Assembly (NCBI RefSeq): GCF_900110105.1
Contig: NZ_FOCL01000010.1
Coordinates: 62,001-126,000 of the forward strand
Length of the DNA: 64,000 bases
Origin: Mucilaginibacter gossypiicola
GTDB lineage: Bacteria > Bacteroidota > Bacteroidia > Sphingobacteriales > Sphingobacteriaceae
Reading direction: 5' to 3'
The notes beneath the pieces are model-generated. The model did not search any database and was not told the DNA's origin. It saw only the letters and a list, made by a program, of their open reading frames with translations. A program made the position numbers and the translations under genes. Of this stretch, positions 1-7,656 are shown in pieces. The first letter of the stretch is position 1; each line of letters begins with the position of its first letter.

Positions 1-437
1 ATCAGATCCTGGCCACAGGTGGTAGCATGGGCGGATATTTATCCATTGCACTTGCAGGGCTTGATCATCGGGTAACGCTTTGCTCGGCGCAAAACCCTAT
101 CATGAGCGATATCCGCAATTTGGTTGGCGCTGTTGAATGGCCCATCAACGATATTAAAAAATATACGTTAAGCAAGCCCGGTGTAACTTTCGACCAGGTA
201 TTAAACAATCTTGATTATTACGATACCAAAAACTTTGCAACAACCATAAAATGCCCAACTATTCTGGGTTTAGGTCTTTTAGACCCTTATGTACCACCAA
301 GCAATGGTTATGCGGTATTTAATTCAATGCATGGCGATAAACACGTAATGGTATTTAAAAACCTTGCACACGAAGTAAGCCAGGTATATAAGGATTATGA
401 GGGCCGTTGGATGCGTGATACCTTTGGTTTGTTTTAA
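1..437 (+). CDS. alpha/beta-hydrolase, C-terminal part (acetyl-xylan-esterase-like)
   Basis: The open frame enters from the left edge (first full codon at base 3) and stops at 435-437, so only the last 144 or so residues are visible and the true start lies outside. The nucleophile elbow G-G-S-M-G sits at the very left (Ser codon 24-26). A following strand ends in LGLLDPYVPP, which would supply the acid Asp, and the motif LAHEVS near the C-terminus supplies the His. This Ser-Asp-His order is that of alpha/beta hydrolases, and the DPYVPP and LAHE context resembles the acetyl-xylan-esterase / prolyl-oligopeptidase-like group. A secreted carbohydrate esterase is plausible, but any signal peptide is out of view. 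The family is fairly sure and the substrate is not. Confidence 0.7.
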   Translation, partial: QILATGGSMGGYLSIALAGLDHRVTLCSAQNPIMSDIRNLVGAVEWPINDIKKYTLSKPGVTFDQVLNNLDYYDTKNFATTIKCPTILGLGLLDPYVPPSNGYAVFNSMHGDKHVMVFKNLAHEVSQVYKDYEGRWMRDTFGLF

Positions 438-457
438 AACTTTTAAAATCTACACAC

Positions 458-1306
458 ATGACCTTGAAAAATACTTTATCAAAATATTTGCTCGCGGGGA
501 TAGTGATATTGGCCTTAGCTACAGGCAAAAGTTATGCAGGAGGTTTCCCGGTAAGGCCGGGCAGGATCTCGCTGTCGCCGTCGGCAACTTACTTTTTTGC
601 CAATAAAGCCTGGGATGCCGACAGCCATAAAGGGGCCTTTGCCAATAACGGCAAATTCAGTTCATGGAGCTATTCTTTATATTCAGAAGTTGGATTAAGC
701 CGCAAGTTCACCCTTTCGGTACTGGCGCCTTATGTGATGAACACTTTTAGTACCGATTTGGGCACCAGCAAAAGCTCAGGTTTCCAGGATCTGGAAGTGG
801 GTATCAGGTACTACCTGGCCAACATCAATTATAAATATTATTTCAGCTTACAGGGTACAGCTATTGTACCTATGTATACTAACACGGCATTGGGGTATAA
901 CCAAAAAGGGGCCGAACTTAAACTGGCCTTTGCAGGTAGCGGGCATCTCTTCGGTAAAAACTCATTCTTTATCCTTGAAAATGGCGTACGCGAATACTTT
1001 GGTTACGAAAGCGTATTCCAGGACAGGTACAACGCTACATACGGACTAACGCTCGATAAAAAATTCCGCGAACAGATTTCATTAAGTGTCGGCGGTTTTT
1101 ATGCCACAAGTATCAACAAGGATTTTAACGTGAACCCAAGCGCCAGTAAAAACTTTGCCTTTAACCAGGTATCGTTGAGCTATGGCCACGCATTCGCCAA
1201 AAGCCTGTCGCTGTTTTTAACAGGCGGCACCTTTGTTACAGGGCGCAACACCGGCGCAGGCACCAATTTTTCGGCATCACTCAATTACCGGATAGATACG
1301 AAATAA
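458..1306 (+). CDS. secreted outer-membrane beta-barrel-like protein, function unknown
   Basis: A 282-residue protein starting 20 nt after the upstream esterase, so the two may be co-transcribed. The N-terminus is a classical signal peptide (residues 1-27, hydrophobic LLAGIVILALA, cleavage near SYA-GG). The remainder alternates short amphipathic strands rich in Tyr, Phe, Ser and Gly, such as SLYSEVGLSRKFTLSV, FQDLEVGIRYYL and FSASLNYRI, and ends in a strand finishing in Lys. This pattern fits a small outer-membrane barrel of the transporter-like type related to the MetA-pathway/phenol-degradation barrel group. No catalytic motif is visible. Export and barrel character are inferred from composition, and the specific role is unknown. 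Confidence 0.55.
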   Translation: MTLKNTLSKYLLAGIVILALATGKSYAGGFPVRPGRISLSPSATYFFANKAWDADSHKGAFANNGKFSSWSYSLYSEVGLSRKFTLSVLAPYVMNTFSTDLGTSKSSGFQDLEVGIRYYLANINYKYYFSLQGTAIVPMYTNTALGYNQKGAELKLAFAGSGHLFGKNSFFILENGVREYFGYESVFQDRYNATYGLTLDKKFREQISLSVGGFYATSINKDFNVNPSASKNFAFNQVSLSYGHAFAKSLSLFLTGGTFVTGRNTGAGTNFSASLNYRIDTK

Positions 1307-1342
1307 GCCCTCCAGAACTATTTACAATAAAGTGTATTCATA

Positions 1343-1468
1343 GCCGTTGACTAAAGTCAACGGTAAGGAAGTACCGTTATGGGCTTCAGCCCAATTATTC
1401 AAGCGATATTTTGGCTAAAGCCCCTGTTTTTCAGTCATTATCCCGTCGACTAAAGTCAACGGCAATGA
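1343..1468. repeat. palindromic repeat family B, copy 1
   Basis: Two stem-loops CCGTTGAC-TAAA-GTCAACGG and CCGTCGAC-TAAA-GTCAACGG frame a central GGGCTTCAGCCC / GGCTAAAGCCC pair. The last stem is followed by CAATGA, the same tail seen in copies at 11304-11398 and 25723-25851. It lies between the converging ends of two genes and might also serve as a terminator, though no T-tract follows. Confidence 0.75.
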
Positions 1469-1506
1469 TTCTTATACAATATTTAAATAATTCTTTAAAT
1501 AGTTCC

Positions 1507-2058
1507 TCAGGCTTCCTGCACCTCTTTTTCAAATAGGTTTAATACTTCATCCCAATTGTGGACCCGTATGTGCTGATGTTCATTTTTGTTGTGATGGGCA
1601 TTGAACATGATCGCCTTACCGCTACAATAGTCGAGGTTCTTACAATGGTCATCTATCATGTAATCGGTATGGATGATGCTTTTATCGCCGCACAGTACAA
1701 TGTTGCGCCAGTTGATAAACGGGAAATACTCCTGAAGCCATTCCAATTTTTCGAATAACGACAGCGGGAATTCCGTAGCGGCCGATACAATGTAAACCTC
1801 GTAATCTTCCATCAGCTTTTTAACGGCCTCAATAGCGCCCGGCATAACCGGCAGCGTACGGAAAAACCCGGGTAAGTTCAGAGATGCCTTCGTTACAGCA
1901 TCCAGCGGAAAAGCCTCCGCATGGGATAAGCCGTCTATAGCTTCAAGGGTTGTTGTAATGCCATACAACTGTTCGTAATACCTGATCAGTTGCGGCTCGA
2001 CATCGGCCATAACGCCGTCCATATCGATAGCAATGGTTTTCTTTTCTTGCGTTTTCAT
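1507..2058 (-). CDS. 5'(3')-deoxyribonucleotidase-like HAD phosphatase
   Basis: A 183-residue HAD-superfamily protein that should remove phosphate from (deoxy)ribonucleoside monophosphates. Motif I is IAIDMDGVMAD near residue 10, giving the nucleophile Asp and the second Asp. The sequence continues with the helical cap typical of the NT5C family, then YIVSAATEF (motif II Ser/Thr region) and DYMIDDHCKNL (motif IV acidic pair). The ATG at 2056-2058 is chosen over the upstream in-frame TTG at 2070, which would add only four residues and run into the presumed promoter. The gene is divergent from a DeoR-type regulator with only 66 nt between starts, so the regulator probably controls it. The family call is firm and the exact substrate is not. 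Confidence 0.82.
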   Translation of the reverse strand: MKTQEKKTIAIDMDGVMADVEPQLIRYYEQLYGITTTLEAIDGLSHAEAFPLDAVTKASLNLPGFFRTLPVMPGAIEAVKKLMEDYEVYIVSAATEFPLSLFEKLEWLQEYFPFINWRNIVLCGDKSIIHTDYMIDDHCKNLDYCSGKAIMFNAHHNKNEHQHIRVHNWDEVLNLFEKEVQEA

Positions 2059-2077
2059 GCAACAAAGCAAAGTATAA

Positions 2078-2123
2078 TTGCAATATTTTGCAAATTAATT
2101 ATAACTTTGCATCATATTGCAAA
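2078..2123. promoter_or_regulatory. candidate DeoR operator pair and overlapping promoter
   Basis: Between the divergent starts at 2058 and 2125 lie two inverted repeats. TTGCAA-TATT-TTGCAA covers 2078-2093. TTTGCA-TCATAT-TGCAAA covers 2106-2123. The second overlaps TAACTTTG (2102-2109), which matches the Bacteroidota -7 consensus TAnnTTTG and would give a nearly leaderless transcript for the regulator gene. Occupancy by the DeoR protein is inferred from position and symmetry. Confidence 0.6.
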
Positions 2124-2124
2124 C

Positions 2125-2874
2125 ATGGTAAGAGAAGAAAGACTCCAGATCATATTAGATCACCTATCAAAAGATAACAAGGTTATGCTTGCCGAACTGA
2201 GTGAAAAACTCAACGTATCGGAAGATACTGTACGCCGCGACATCAAAGTACTTGCCGATCAGAAGCTGCTAACAGCTGTAAGAGGGGGCGCAGTTGCCCA
2301 CTCCCCTATCCCGCACCATTACCGGGCAAGGGAAAAGCACGATGTCGCCTCTAAGAAAGTAATCGCATCCAAAGTACTAAGCTTTTTAAAAGACGGCCAG
2401 GTTGTACTTTTTGATGGTGGCACATCGACATTGGCAGTTGCTGAAAGTTTGCCCGATGACTTAAGGATCACTGTAGTTACCAACAGCTTCCCGGTTGCAA
2501 ATGCACTTGAAGATCATCCAACCGTTGAAGTAATATTTGCAGGAGGTCGCCTGTATAAATCATCGTTTACCACCATCGGTCACGAAACCATCAATGCGTT
2601 CAGGAACATCCGCGCCGATCTTTGCATTTTTGGGATCTGCAGTGTACACCCTACCATCGGCATCACCACCAGGGATTATGAAGAGGCCGAGATCAAGAAA
2701 ACGATGATCGAGGTATCGAAAGAAACCATCGCCCTATCCACCTTAGAAAAAATAAACAAAGCCGATCCTTACTACATAGGGCCGGTGACACAACTGGACA
2801 CCATCATTACCGATGTATCTCCCGACGATGAAGAACTTTCGGCATACAGAGAAGCAGGCATCAACATCATTTAA
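2125..2874 (+). CDS. DeoR/GlpR-family transcriptional regulator
   Basis: A 249-residue repressor-type protein. Residues 1-56 form the DeoR winged helix, with LAELSEKLNVSEDTVRRD as the recognition helix and the diagnostic KLLTAVRGGAV wing. Residues 75-235 form the sugar-phosphate-binding DeoRC domain, with LFDGGTSTLAVAESL, VTNSFPVANAL and FAGGRLY. The ATG at 2125 is preferred; upstream in-frame codons would overlap the divergent nucleotidase gene and its promoter. The gene is followed after 12 nt by an MFS transporter, so the pair is one operon. Proteins of this family respond to phosphorylated sugars or nucleoside-derived sugars. With a deoxyribonucleotidase opposite and an efflux-type MFS downstream, nucleotide or deoxyribose metabolism is a reasonable inference. 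Confidence 0.88.
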   Translation: MVREERLQIILDHLSKDNKVMLAELSEKLNVSEDTVRRDIKVLADQKLLTAVRGGAVAHSPIPHHYRAREKHDVASKKVIASKVLSFLKDGQVVLFDGGTSTLAVAESLPDDLRITVVTNSFPVANALEDHPTVEVIFAGGRLYKSSFTTIGHETINAFRNIRADLCIFGICSVHPTIGITTRDYEEAEIKKTMIEVSKETIALSTLEKINKADPYYIGPVTQLDTIITDVSPDDEELSAYREAGINII

Positions 2875-2886
2875 TATAACAACAAC

Positions 2887-4065
2887 GTGAAAAAAAGTTT
2901 ACTACCACTGACTTTGGGTGGCCTCGGCATTGGAACTACCGAATTTGTAATGATGGGCATGCTGCCGGATATTGCCAATGATTTCCATACCAGTATCCCT
3001 GTTGCCGGTCATCTTATTTCGGCATATGCATTAGGTGTGGTTATTGGTGCACCATTATTGGTTGCTTTTACCAGCAGTTATCCGCCTAAAAAGATCCTGA
3101 CTGTATTGATGATTATTTTTACAGTTTTTAATGCATGTTCGGCCTTTGCTCCCAATCATTACGTTTTATTGTTTTCAAGATTGTTGGCCGGCTTACCACA
3201 TGGCGCGTTCTTTGGCGTGGGCTCGGTAGTAGCTACCCGCCTTGCCGAGAAAGGTAAACAGGCCCAGGCCATATCTGTCATGTTTGCCGGGCTTACCATT
3301 GCCAACCTGCTCACCGTTCCGCTGGGTACTTATATCGGTCACCATTATTCATGGCGCTATACTTTTGGGATGATAGCAGCAATAGGCTTAATTACATTAA
3401 CATTTATCCAGTTATGGCTGCCACAGTTGGCCCCTAATAATGCAGGAAACATACGTTCGGAGCTTTCATTTTTCAGAAAAAAACAGGCATGGCTCATCAT
3501 CGGTTTAACTGCCATTGGTACAGGCGGTCTTTTTGCCTGGATCAGCTACATCGCCCCGCTCATGACCGAGGTTTCAAAGTTTTCGGCCAGCAGCGTGCCT
3601 TATGTGTTGGTATTAGCAGGCCTGGGCATGGTGGTAGGCAATTTTGTTGGTGGTAAACTGGCTGATAAAGTTTCTCCGGTAAAAGCCTGCCTGATATTGA
3701 TGATCACCATGGCCATATCGCTGGTTGTGATCTTCTTTGTGTCGCAAAATCAAATCCTGTCGCTTGTCATGACGTTTATAACAGGCGGGCTTTCAATGGC
3801 CGCGGGATCGCCTATTCAAACCTTAATGATCAACACTGCCAAAGGTGCCGAAATGCTCGGCGCAGCAGCTACACAGGCTGCCTTTAACATCGGTAACGCC
3901 TTGGGTGCGTTTTTGGGTGGCCTGCCCATTGCCTGGGGATTAGGCTTTACCTCTCCTGAAATTGTCGGCGTGATCATGGCCTCGACAGGCGCAGTGTTTG
4001 CATTGACGCTGAGCAGGCAAAAAGTTAAGGTAGTTGAAGAAGAGGCTGTGTTGGTGGGGGAGTAA
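2887..4065 (+). CDS. MFS transporter, AraJ/PbuE-like DHA1 family
   Basis: A 392-residue membrane protein with twelve predicted hydrophobic segments. It starts with GTG at 2887, 12 nt after the DeoR stop. The N-terminal TTEFVMMGMLPDIA segment is the signature of the DHA1 branch containing AraJ, YdhP and PbuE. The loop 2-3 region, SSYPPKKIL, replaces the usual GxLaDrxGrk motif. The second half repeats a better match, GGKLADKVSPVKA. Members export sugars, purine bases and nucleosides or drugs using the proton gradient. Its operon with a DeoR regulator and the nearby nucleotidase fits export or balancing of a nucleoside-type compound, but the substrate cannot be read from sequence. Confidence 0.82.
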   Translation: MKKSLLPLTLGGLGIGTTEFVMMGMLPDIANDFHTSIPVAGHLISAYALGVVIGAPLLVAFTSSYPPKKILTVLMIIFTVFNACSAFAPNHYVLLFSRLLAGLPHGAFFGVGSVVATRLAEKGKQAQAISVMFAGLTIANLLTVPLGTYIGHHYSWRYTFGMIAAIGLITLTFIQLWLPQLAPNNAGNIRSELSFFRKKQAWLIIGLTAIGTGGLFAWISYIAPLMTEVSKFSASSVPYVLVLAGLGMVVGNFVGGKLADKVSPVKACLILMITMAISLVVIFFVSQNQILSLVMTFITGGLSMAAGSPIQTLMINTAKGAEMLGAAATQAAFNIGNALGAFLGGLPIAWGLGFTSPEIVGVIMASTGAVFALTLSRQKVKVVEEEAVLVGE

Positions 4066-4077
4066 AATGATAATCTA

Positions 4078-4190
4078 CCGCGGGCTTTCAGCCCGTGGTG
4101 CGCATCGTTTCAGCTTTCAGCTGAACATATTGTAAGCTGAAAGCTTACATCATACTTCACCACGGGTTACGCTGCGCTAAACCCGCGGCA
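4078..4190. repeat. inverted-repeat cluster in convergent intergenic gap
   Basis: CCGCGGGCTTTCAGCCCGTGGTG at the left is mirrored by CACCACGGGTT...AAACCCGCGG at the right, enclosing smaller palindromes CAGCTTTCAGCTG and AAGCTGAAAGCTT. It lies between two converging genes. Confidence 0.65.
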
Positions 4191-4191
4191 G

Positions 4192-4662
4192 TTACTTGTA
4201 TTTCCCAAACAGTTCCTCAATAGCCTTAACCCGGTAATCAAATATCTGCTCTACCTTACCTTTAACAAAAACGGTATTCGCTAACCGGCCAAACACGCCA
4301 TAAGGAATGGCGTAATGCAAAAGATCGGTCATGAGTACGCCGCCTTCAATAATTTTAAAATGGTGCTGATGGTGCCATAAAGCGTAAGGGCCGAAACGCT
4401 GCTCATCAACAAAATATTTTTTATCATCAACATGGGTGATCTCCGTCATCCAGTTCATGTTGATGCCTAACAACGGTGATATTTTATAGGTAATGATCAT
4501 TCCCGCATACATTTTGGTTGTTTCGGTATAATCAGAAGTCACCACAAAACGCATATCATTCGGAGTGATCTTGGCCAGATTTAATGGCGACGAGAAAAAA
4601 TCCCAGGCCTGATCAATGCCAATGGGAATAGATTGTTCTCTTTTTAAAACGTATGTTTTCAC
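4192..4662 (-). CDS. SRPBCC/START-fold (cyclase/dehydrase-like) protein
   Basis: A 156-residue soluble protein without a signal peptide. The pattern QSIPIGIDQAWDFFSSPLNLAKITP at residues 10-34 is the entry strand and helix of the SRPBCC helix-grip fold. A middle section includes NWMTEITHVDDKKYFVDEQRFGPYALWHHQHHF, and the end carries the long C-terminal helix. Such proteins bind hydrophobic ligands in a deep pocket, and many bacterial members of this cyclase/dehydrase-like type have no assigned ligand. It stands alone between repeat elements. The fold is confident and the ligand is unknown. Confidence 0.8.
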   Translation of the reverse strand: MKTYVLKREQSIPIGIDQAWDFFSSPLNLAKITPNDMRFVVTSDYTETTKMYAGMIITYKISPLLGINMNWMTEITHVDDKKYFVDEQRFGPYALWHHQHHFKIIEGGVLMTDLLHYAIPYGVFGRLANTVFVKGKVEQIFDYRVKAIEELFGKYK

Positions 4663-4744
4663 AATGGGGTAACAGGGGGGAATGATAAGTGTTTTGACAT
4701 TGAATTATACCGCAACCCGGCGATAAAAACAAAGAGATAAAATC

Positions 4745-4830
4745 ATGTCATTGCGAGCGCAGCGTGGCAATCGCATGCTATACAGAGCGACCTTGCTTCC
4801 GTGCGATTGCTTCGTGCCTCGCAATGACAT
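4745..4830. repeat. palindromic repeat family A, copy 1
   Basis: ATGTCATTGCGAG at the left is mirrored by CTCGCAATGACAT at the right. The loop holds GCAATCGCATG, CTATACAGAGCG and GATTGCTTCG. The CTATACAG core gives this copy a plus orientation. It lies downstream of the sulfurtransferase gene and could end its transcript. Confidence 0.85.
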
Positions 4831-4842
4831 ACTTTTTTTATC

Positions 4843-5679
4843 CTACCTCTCTTCCTTCCCTATCGGCAAATCCCTTCTCGACCATTCGCTCCAGGAGCCA
4901 ACATAAAGCTTAGGGCCGCTGATACCTGCGTAATCCATACCCAGCAGGGTATGGCAAGCTGTAACGCCAGATCCGCAGTGAACAATCACCTGGTCATGCG
5001 CTACGTCACCAATTGCTGCATCGTATGCCTTTCGTAACTCATCAGCAGATAAGTACTTACCGTCAGCACCCAGGTTGTTGATATAAGGCAGGTTTAATGC
5101 ACCGGGGATATGACCGGCTATCAAATCCAAAGGTTCAGTTTGGCCTAAATAACGTGGCGTTTCGCGCACATCAATAACTAATCTTGAAGGATCCTGTGCG
5201 GCTTCGCCGGCCTCAGCAATTTCAACAGTATTTGCATACTCGTGCGTTACCGGGTACGGATCAACCGCAACCGGGGTGTAAGCCTCGGTGCTTAGCGCTA
5301 CACCGGCATCCTTAGCGGCCTGTAACCCACCATTTAATACCTGTACGTTTTCATGGCCAATTGCCCTCAACATCCACCATAAACGTGATGCGCTGAAAGC
5401 ACCCGATTTGTCATCATAAACCACAACGTGGCTCTTAGGTGTAATACCCCAGTTACCTAACAGTACAGCAAACTCCTGTATATTAGGTAGCGGATGCCTG
5501 CCGCCAAAGGCGGGATCATCGGGTTTAGTGGTAAGGTGCTGATCAAGGTCGGCGTAGATGGCGTGGTTTAAATGACCTGCCAGGTAACGCTGGTAAGAGT
5601 CCTGCCCTCCGCGGGCATCAATAAGAATAGTATCCTGTGCGGCTAAAGCCGGGTCGTTGATTTCAATAAGTGGCGACAT
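4843..5679 (-). CDS. sseA: thiosulfate/3-mercaptopyruvate sulfurtransferase
   Basis: A 278-residue tandem rhodanese. The first, inactive domain covers about 1-130, with ILIDARGGQDSYQRYLAGHLNHAIY and VVVYDDKSGAFSASRLWWMLRAIGH. The second, catalytic domain covers about 150-278, with LVIDVRETPRYLGQ, GHIPGALNLPY and the active-site loop V-H-C-G-S-G-V-T-A, Cys at residue 235. The CGSGVTA loop is the form typical of mercaptopyruvate sulfurtransferases rather than the CRxGxR form of thiosulfate rhodanese. It transfers sulfur to thiols or cyanide, probably in the cytoplasm since no signal peptide is present. Length matches the family. The gene is flanked downstream by repeat A1. Confidence 0.9.
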   Translation of the reverse strand: MSPLIEINDPALAAQDTILIDARGGQDSYQRYLAGHLNHAIYADLDQHLTTKPDDPAFGGRHPLPNIQEFAVLLGNWGITPKSHVVVYDDKSGAFSASRLWWMLRAIGHENVQVLNGGLQAAKDAGVALSTEAYTPVAVDPYPVTHEYANTVEIAEAGEAAQDPSRLVIDVRETPRYLGQTEPLDLIAGHIPGALNLPYINNLGADGKYLSADELRKAYDAAIGDVAHDQVIVHCGSGVTACHTLLGMDYAGISGPKLYVGSWSEWSRRDLPIGKEER

Positions 5680-5738
5680 AGGTATATCTGATATGTTTTA
5701 ATATCAAATATAGATACACCGCTTTAGTTTCGGCAAAT

Positions 5739-6212
5739 TTACTGTACTATTTTGTTTGCACAGTATGAACTTGCGAAAGCTTCGGGCTTGGCCTTAAACA
5801 CAAAGCCCATGCTCAGGATGTAACCCATAGCCTCATGCAGGGCAGCGTTACTCTTAAACATCGGGTTAGTGTTAATGTCGGCATGCACCTCAAGCTCCAC
5901 ATCATACAGGTCAAGCAAATCGCAAAGCTTATAAGCAATATCGATAGACTTCTGAACCTCGCTCAGCATCCTTTCTTTAATGCTCATTTTTTGCGAAGTA
6001 CGCTCCTGGTGTATGAACATGAAAGCGCCGCGTTTTTCGCGCAGGAACACGATCACGGTTGCAAAATCTGTTACAGATCCTTTAACTTGTGAGTCGGTGC
6101 CAATACATACTTTTAGCTTGTTACCAAGGAGGGCTTCGCGTTCAATTGCCTTTTCAACCTCTTCCATAATGGGCGATTGGATTACTTCGCCGCTGAATTT
6201 TCTCCAGGTCAT
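5739..6212 (-). CDS. YkuK-family (DUF458) RNase H-like protein
   Basis: A 157-residue protein matching the YkuK/DUF458 group throughout. CIGTDSQVKG near residue 37 provides the first acidic position of an RNase H-like fold. VIVFLREKRGAFMFIHQERTS follows, and VELEVHADINTNPMFKSN near 105-122 supplies further conserved acidic residues. The C-terminus, AFASSYCANKIVQ, is also typical. The start ATG is well placed and no signal peptide is present. Members are predicted to be RNase H-like, but activity has not been settled. The gene is 60 nt upstream of the sulfurtransferase start on the same strand and may be transcribed with it. Confidence 0.8.
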   Translation of the reverse strand: MTWRKFSGEVIQSPIMEEVEKAIEREALLGNKLKVCIGTDSQVKGSVTDFATVIVFLREKRGAFMFIHQERTSQKMSIKERMLSEVQKSIDIAYKLCDLLDLYDVELEVHADINTNPMFKSNAALHEAMGYILSMGFVFKAKPEAFASSYCANKIVQ

Positions 6213-6345
6213 AAAAATTATTTTAGGTAAATTTTAGGCGACCTCTTTTATGGGTCTATAAAAATAAGCGATAACGTTTCATATTAACGTAAATATGATA
6301 TGATTTATTTGTTAACATTTAACTGATTATTAACAGATTAATTGT

Positions 6346-6880
6346 ATTTCGGATTTGGGATTTGGGATTTCGGAAGTGAGAGGAAGGCGTTTCTACTATA
6401 ACTCAATTACTGGTCGAAGTTTAGCGATAGCGTAACTTCGTCCTAAAACAAGGCAAGCATTCTGCTTGCGGGATAGAAAAGCAAGTCGAAGTACAGTTAA
6501 GCTGAAAGCTTAACACATTCCAGGACAAAGTTACGCTGTCGCTAAACTTCGATCAGCAAAAGGAATGTGCATAAGTTGAACCCCTCTGGGGTTCAGGTAA
6601 GGGGTAGAATGTTATTTCTACAAACCTTTTCTCCCTCTGGGAGATTTCTATAATTTAATAAACAAGTATTAATTAAGATATACTTAAGGACAGGTGCACC
6701 AGAGGTGCAAAAGGTTTGTAGCATAAAAAAGTACAGCAATACCCTTTGCACCAGAGGTGCAAAACAAAATGCCTTGTTGATTAAACGACAAAACAATTTT
6801 GTAGGCTAACTTAAATCTGCGGGAGACCCTGGGGAGACAGGGAATAAAAAATCCGAGATCGAAATTCCCAAATCCGAAAT
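6346..6880. repeat. composite inverted-repeat island (intergenic)
   Basis: The gene-free gap between YkuK and PlsC is built from nested repeats. A perfect 14-bp inverted repeat (ATTTCGGATTTGGG at 6346-6359; complement at 6867-6880) bounds it. Inside, 6413-6553 is a stem of about 30-bp imperfect arms (TCGAAGTTTAGCGATAGCG and its complement). From about 6640 to 6831 it matches, in opposite orientation, the MITE-like element at 49900-50208, including GCACCAGAGGTGCAAA and the 37-nt end module at 6795-6831. A 67-codon open frame here is a by-product of the repeat. Confidence 0.75.
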
Positions 6881-6886
6881 CCGAAA

Positions 6887-7621
6887 TTAAGATAACGCAG
6901 CCTTGATCCTGTTCTCGGCTTCAAGTACTAGGTCGCCAACCGGGGTTTTACCGGGCTCAATGGGTTCAAGTACTGTCCAGGTCATGGATATAAAGGTATT
7001 AAGCGGATAAAAGCCATACCGTACAACTTTCCAGCTGTCTTTTATCGCGATAGGTACCAGCAATGCCTCAGGACATTTTTTCAAAAGCATAGCAACACCT
7101 CCCGGTTGAAAAGACCGCACTACACCGTCTTTAGAACGGGTACCTTCGGGGAAAATCACTGCCGACCAGTTATTGGCTTTCATTCGTTCGCCCAGCTTCA
7201 TCATTTCTGTAGTAGCCTGCCTATGATCCTTCCTGTCGATATTGGCCCCACCACCATGTTTCAGGTTATAGCTGATAGAAGGAATGCCTTTGGTAAGCTC
7301 TATTTTAGAAACAAACTTAGCGTGATATTTGCGCAGGTAATAAATCAACGGCGGTATATCAAGCAAACTCTGATGATTGGCTAAAAATATGATTGGCCTG
7401 CCCACGGGCAAATTTTGCTTATTGATAAAAGTTACTGTATCGCCCGTGATATAAAAAGTGCGAAACAGGCATAGGTTCAGGATATCAACAGTACGTTTAT
7501 GCGCTGCATAGCCAAAAAAACGAAAAGCGATCCACTGGATAGGCTGAAAAACAACCAGGGCTAAAAAAAATGCAATTATGGCAAAGGGCGACAGGATATA
7601 GCCTAATAACTTCTTCATCAA
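6887..7621 (-). CDS. plsC: 1-acyl-sn-glycerol-3-phosphate acyltransferase
   Basis: A 244-residue membrane-bound acyltransferase making phosphatidic acid from lysophosphatidate and acyl-ACP or acyl-CoA. One or two hydrophobic helices occupy residues 5-35. The catalytic motif N-H-Q-S-L-L-D at 82-88 gives His83 and Asp88 of HX4D. The substrate-binding F-P-E-G-T-R-S lies at 157-163, followed by FQPGGVAMLLK. The length is normal for PlsC. It lies head-to-tail after a Nudix hydrolase gene (35 nt gap), which probably shares its transcript. Related acyltransferases of ornithine lipids have the same motifs, so the exact acceptor is slightly open. Confidence 0.88.
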   Translation of the reverse strand: MMKKLLGYILSPFAIIAFFLALVVFQPIQWIAFRFFGYAAHKRTVDILNLCLFRTFYITGDTVTFINKQNLPVGRPIIFLANHQSLLDIPPLIYYLRKYHAKFVSKIELTKGIPSISYNLKHGGGANIDRKDHRQATTEMMKLGERMKANNWSAVIFPEGTRSKDGVVRSFQPGGVAMLLKKCPEALLVPIAIKDSWKVVRYGFYPLNTFISMTWTVLEPIEPGKTPVGDLVLEAENRIKAALS

Positions 7622-7656
7622 TGGGCAAAGTTATATTTTTTTCAATAATGCTGTAG

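Noticed and set aside
397..606. 69-codon open frame at the left end
   Set aside because: It overlaps the signal-peptide region of the outer-membrane protein gene at 458 in another frame and has no family match.
4078..4190. possible CRISPR-like or riboswitch array
   Set aside because: There are only paired palindromes, no regular spacers and no ligand-binding core; it fits an intergenic repeat.
6593..6796. 67-codon open frame in the 6.3-6.9 kb gap
   Set aside because: It is a translation of the dispersed repeat; a similar peptide (KAFCFA..QRV) appears from the inverted copy near 49970-50066.
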